Positions 5,792 through 7,096 of a DNA stretch of 7,096 nt are shown piece after piece. The DNA is from an uncultured bacterium (GTDB taxonomy: Bacteria > Cyanobacteriota > Vampirovibrionia > Gastranaerophilales > Gastranaerophilaceae). The notes under the pieces are model-generated. The model had not been told where the DNA came from. It saw nothing but the letters and a program-made list of their open reading frames with translations, and did not search any database. Where the stretch lies: the NCBI GenBank assembly GCA_945833895.1, contig CAMAGQ010000088.1:1-7096 (forward strand). Reading direction: 5' to 3'. The translations under genes and the position numbers were made by a program. Each line of letters opens with the position of its first letter. Positions within the stretch are counted from its first letter, which is position 1.

Positions 5792-7096
5792 GGAACTAAT
5801 AAAAGACATATACAAAAAAATACCCGAACAGAATGTGCTGACAGAAATTGAGGAACGCTATGTTTATGCTTGCGATGCTTCCGAGATGAAAGAAGTTTCG
5901 CAGTTGCCGGATGCTGTTGTGTTTGTTGAAAGTATTGAACAGGTTCAGGAGATTGTAAAACTTGCGAATAAATATAAAACTCCGATTATCTGTCGAGGAG
6001 CGGGAACGAATACCGTGGGGGCTTGTGTTCCCGTGCATGGCGGAATTATATTGAACTTTTCCAAAATGAATAAAATTCTTGAGATTAATCCTGTTAATAT
6101 GACAGCAAAAGTTCAACCGGGGGTTGTTGTCGGAGATTTTCAAAAACAGGTGGAGAATTTCGGATTGTATTATCCGCCTGATCCTTCAAATTTGAAGATT
6201 TCTACAATGGGCGGAAGTGTTGCTCAAAATTCAGCGGGAGCAAGAGGTTTTAAATACGGCTGCACAAGAGATTATGTAATAGATTTGCTTGTTGTAATGG
6301 CTGACGGAAGCCTTGTCCGTACGGGTTCAAACACTATCAAAAACGCTGCGGGGTATAACCTTGGAAGTTTGTTTGTGGGTTCTGAGGGAACACTTGGGAT
6401 TGTTGTCGAAATTACCGTCAAATTGATTACTAAACCTGAAACTTCACAGGTATTACTTGCTTACTTTGACAGTGTTGATAGTGCCGTAAAGTCCGTGAAT
6501 AGTATTATAAAACAGCAAATTTGCCCTACAACGATTGATTTAATGGATAAAAACGCTATAAGAACGGTTGAAGAGTACAAAAAATGCGGTCTTATCTGCG
6601 ATAAAGAGGCTGCACTGATAATTGAGGTTGACGGGTTTAAAACTGTTGTTGAGGCACAAATGACTTTGATTTGCGATATCCTCAAACAAAATGAGGCAAG
6701 TAATATAAAATACGCAAAGAAAAAAGAGGATGCGGAGCAAATTTGGGATGCAAGACATTCTTCAATGTCTGCTTGTACACAGTTAAGACCGAATGTAACG
6801 ACGGATGATGTAGTTGTTCCGCGTGAGAACCTTGCTATTTTGGTAAAAGGGATACAAAAGATTTGTGAGAAATATAATTTGTTGATTTGCATGGTCGGGC
6901 ATGTTGGTGATGGCAGTGTTCACCCGCAAATCCCGATAGATATAAACGATAAGAGCGAATACGAAAGATATAAACTTGCGAAATCGGAAATTTATAATTT
7001 GACCGCGAAGTTAGGCGGAATTATCTCGGGCGAACACGGGATTGGCTTGCTGAAAAAAACACATTTGCCGAAGGTCATAGATAACGGAGCGATAGA
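5781..7096 (+). CDS. glcD: GlcD-type FAD-linked hydroxyacid oxidase/dehydrogenase, 3' end outside window
   Basis: The 438 visible residues run in frame to the window edge; family members are about 460-500 residues, so only a short C-terminal piece is missing. The N-terminus (MLTKELIKDI..) matches how the family usually begins. FAD-binding domain (about 40-215): RGAGTNTVGACVP at 72-84, YYPPDPSN at 130-137, MGGSVAQNSAGARGFKYG at 143-160, and NLGSLFVGSEGTLGIV at 193-208. The C-terminal FAD-oxidase domain carries WDAR (Arg325), HVGDGSVHP (His374, His381) and GEHGIG (Glu418). By analogy with D-2-hydroxyglutarate dehydrogenase, the two His and the Glu would bind a divalent metal. The expected reaction is oxidation of glycolate, D-lactate or a related 2-hydroxyacid at FAD, with electrons usually passed to an Fe-S partner (GlcF type) that would lie outside the window. 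No signal peptide or membrane helix is seen. The exact substrate cannot be decided, so the symbol is a family label. Confidence 0.92.
   Translation, partial: MLTKELIKDIYKKIPEQNVLTEIEERYVYACDASEMKEVSQLPDAVVFVESIEQVQEIVKLANKYKTPIICRGAGTNTVGACVPVHGGIILNFSKMNKILEINPVNMTAKVQPGVVVGDFQKQVENFGLYYPPDPSNLKISTMGGSVAQNSAGARGFKYGCTRDYVIDLLVVMADGSLVRTGSNTIKNAAGYNLGSLFVGSEGTLGIVVEITVKLITKPETSQVLLAYFDSVDSAVKSVNSIIKQQICPTTIDLMDKNAIRTVEEYKKCGLICDKEAALIIEVDGFKTVVEAQMTLICDILKQNEASNIKYAKKKEDAEQIWDARHSSMSACTQLRPNVTTDDVVVPRENLAILVKGIQKICEKYNLLICMVGHVGDGSVHPQIPIDINDKSEYERYKLAKSEIYNLTAKLGGIISGEHGIGLLKKTHLPKVIDNGAI

Noticed and set aside
5789..5795. Shine-Dalgarno-like TAAGGAA
   Set aside because: It lies downstream of the chosen ATG, and the next standard in-frame start codon (GTG near 5835) is far beyond normal spacing and would remove the conserved N-terminus.
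5740..5820. Transcription terminator or promoter between the two genes
   Set aside because: The genes overlap, and I found no GC-rich hairpin followed by a T-run and no convincing -35/-10 pair; AT-rich hexamers here are expected by composition.
5796..6143. Minus-strand open frame of 115 codons
   Set aside because: It lies opposite the FAD-binding domain of the glcD-type gene, which has clear family motifs on the plus strand; the minus frame has no recognisable protein features.
6461..6892. Minus-strand open frame of 143 codons
   Set aside because: It is antisense to the C-terminal oxidase domain, and its Cys/Ser/Phe-rich translation is typical of a reverse reading of real coding DNA.

Overview
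The window is AT-rich bacterial coding DNA, with both genes on the plus strand and essentially no intergenic space. It holds the greater part of one giant gene and most of a second. Both run off the window: the first has no start here and the second has no stop. Codon use looks alike in the two genes (many AAA, GAA, ATT, TTG and CTT), so there is no sign that one was recently imported. The composition and the pairing of a metabolic enzyme with a very long helical protein would fit an uncultured low-GC anaerobe, for example a gut Gastranaerophilales (Melainabacteria) or Firmicutes-like lineage. That is a guess, because no taxonomic marker is present.

Positions 2-5791 encode at least 1929 residues of a very acidic, almost entirely alpha-helical coiled-coil protein that I cannot assign to a named family. 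It is modular. The N-terminal part carries a recurring Lys/Leu-Pro motif and a gapless tandem duplication of a 149-residue block (period 186 residues), with a textbook 4-3 heptad rod between the copies. A middle helical part ends in two hydrophilic, probably disordered linkers. After these comes an array of about 13 short helices sharing a Lys-hydrophobic-Asp core, settling into a 24-26 residue period. The C-terminus is a coiled coil with a 24-residue tandem repeat. No membrane segment, anchor motif or enzymatic motif is visible in the part that can be read.

Positions 5781-7096 encode 438 residues of a GlcD-type FAD-linked oxidase (glycolate / D-lactate / D-2-hydroxyacid dehydrogenase family). 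It has the FAD-binding signatures, a metal-site motif and a GEHGIG motif. Its ATG lies inside the end of the giant gene (11 bp overlap, different frame) with no clear ribosome binding site, so the two are probably co-transcribed and translationally coupled. Why a structural-looking protein should be coupled to a hydroxyacid dehydrogenase is unexplained, and the overlap may simply reflect genome compaction.

No RNA genes, mobile elements, CRISPR arrays, promoters or terminators could be supported.
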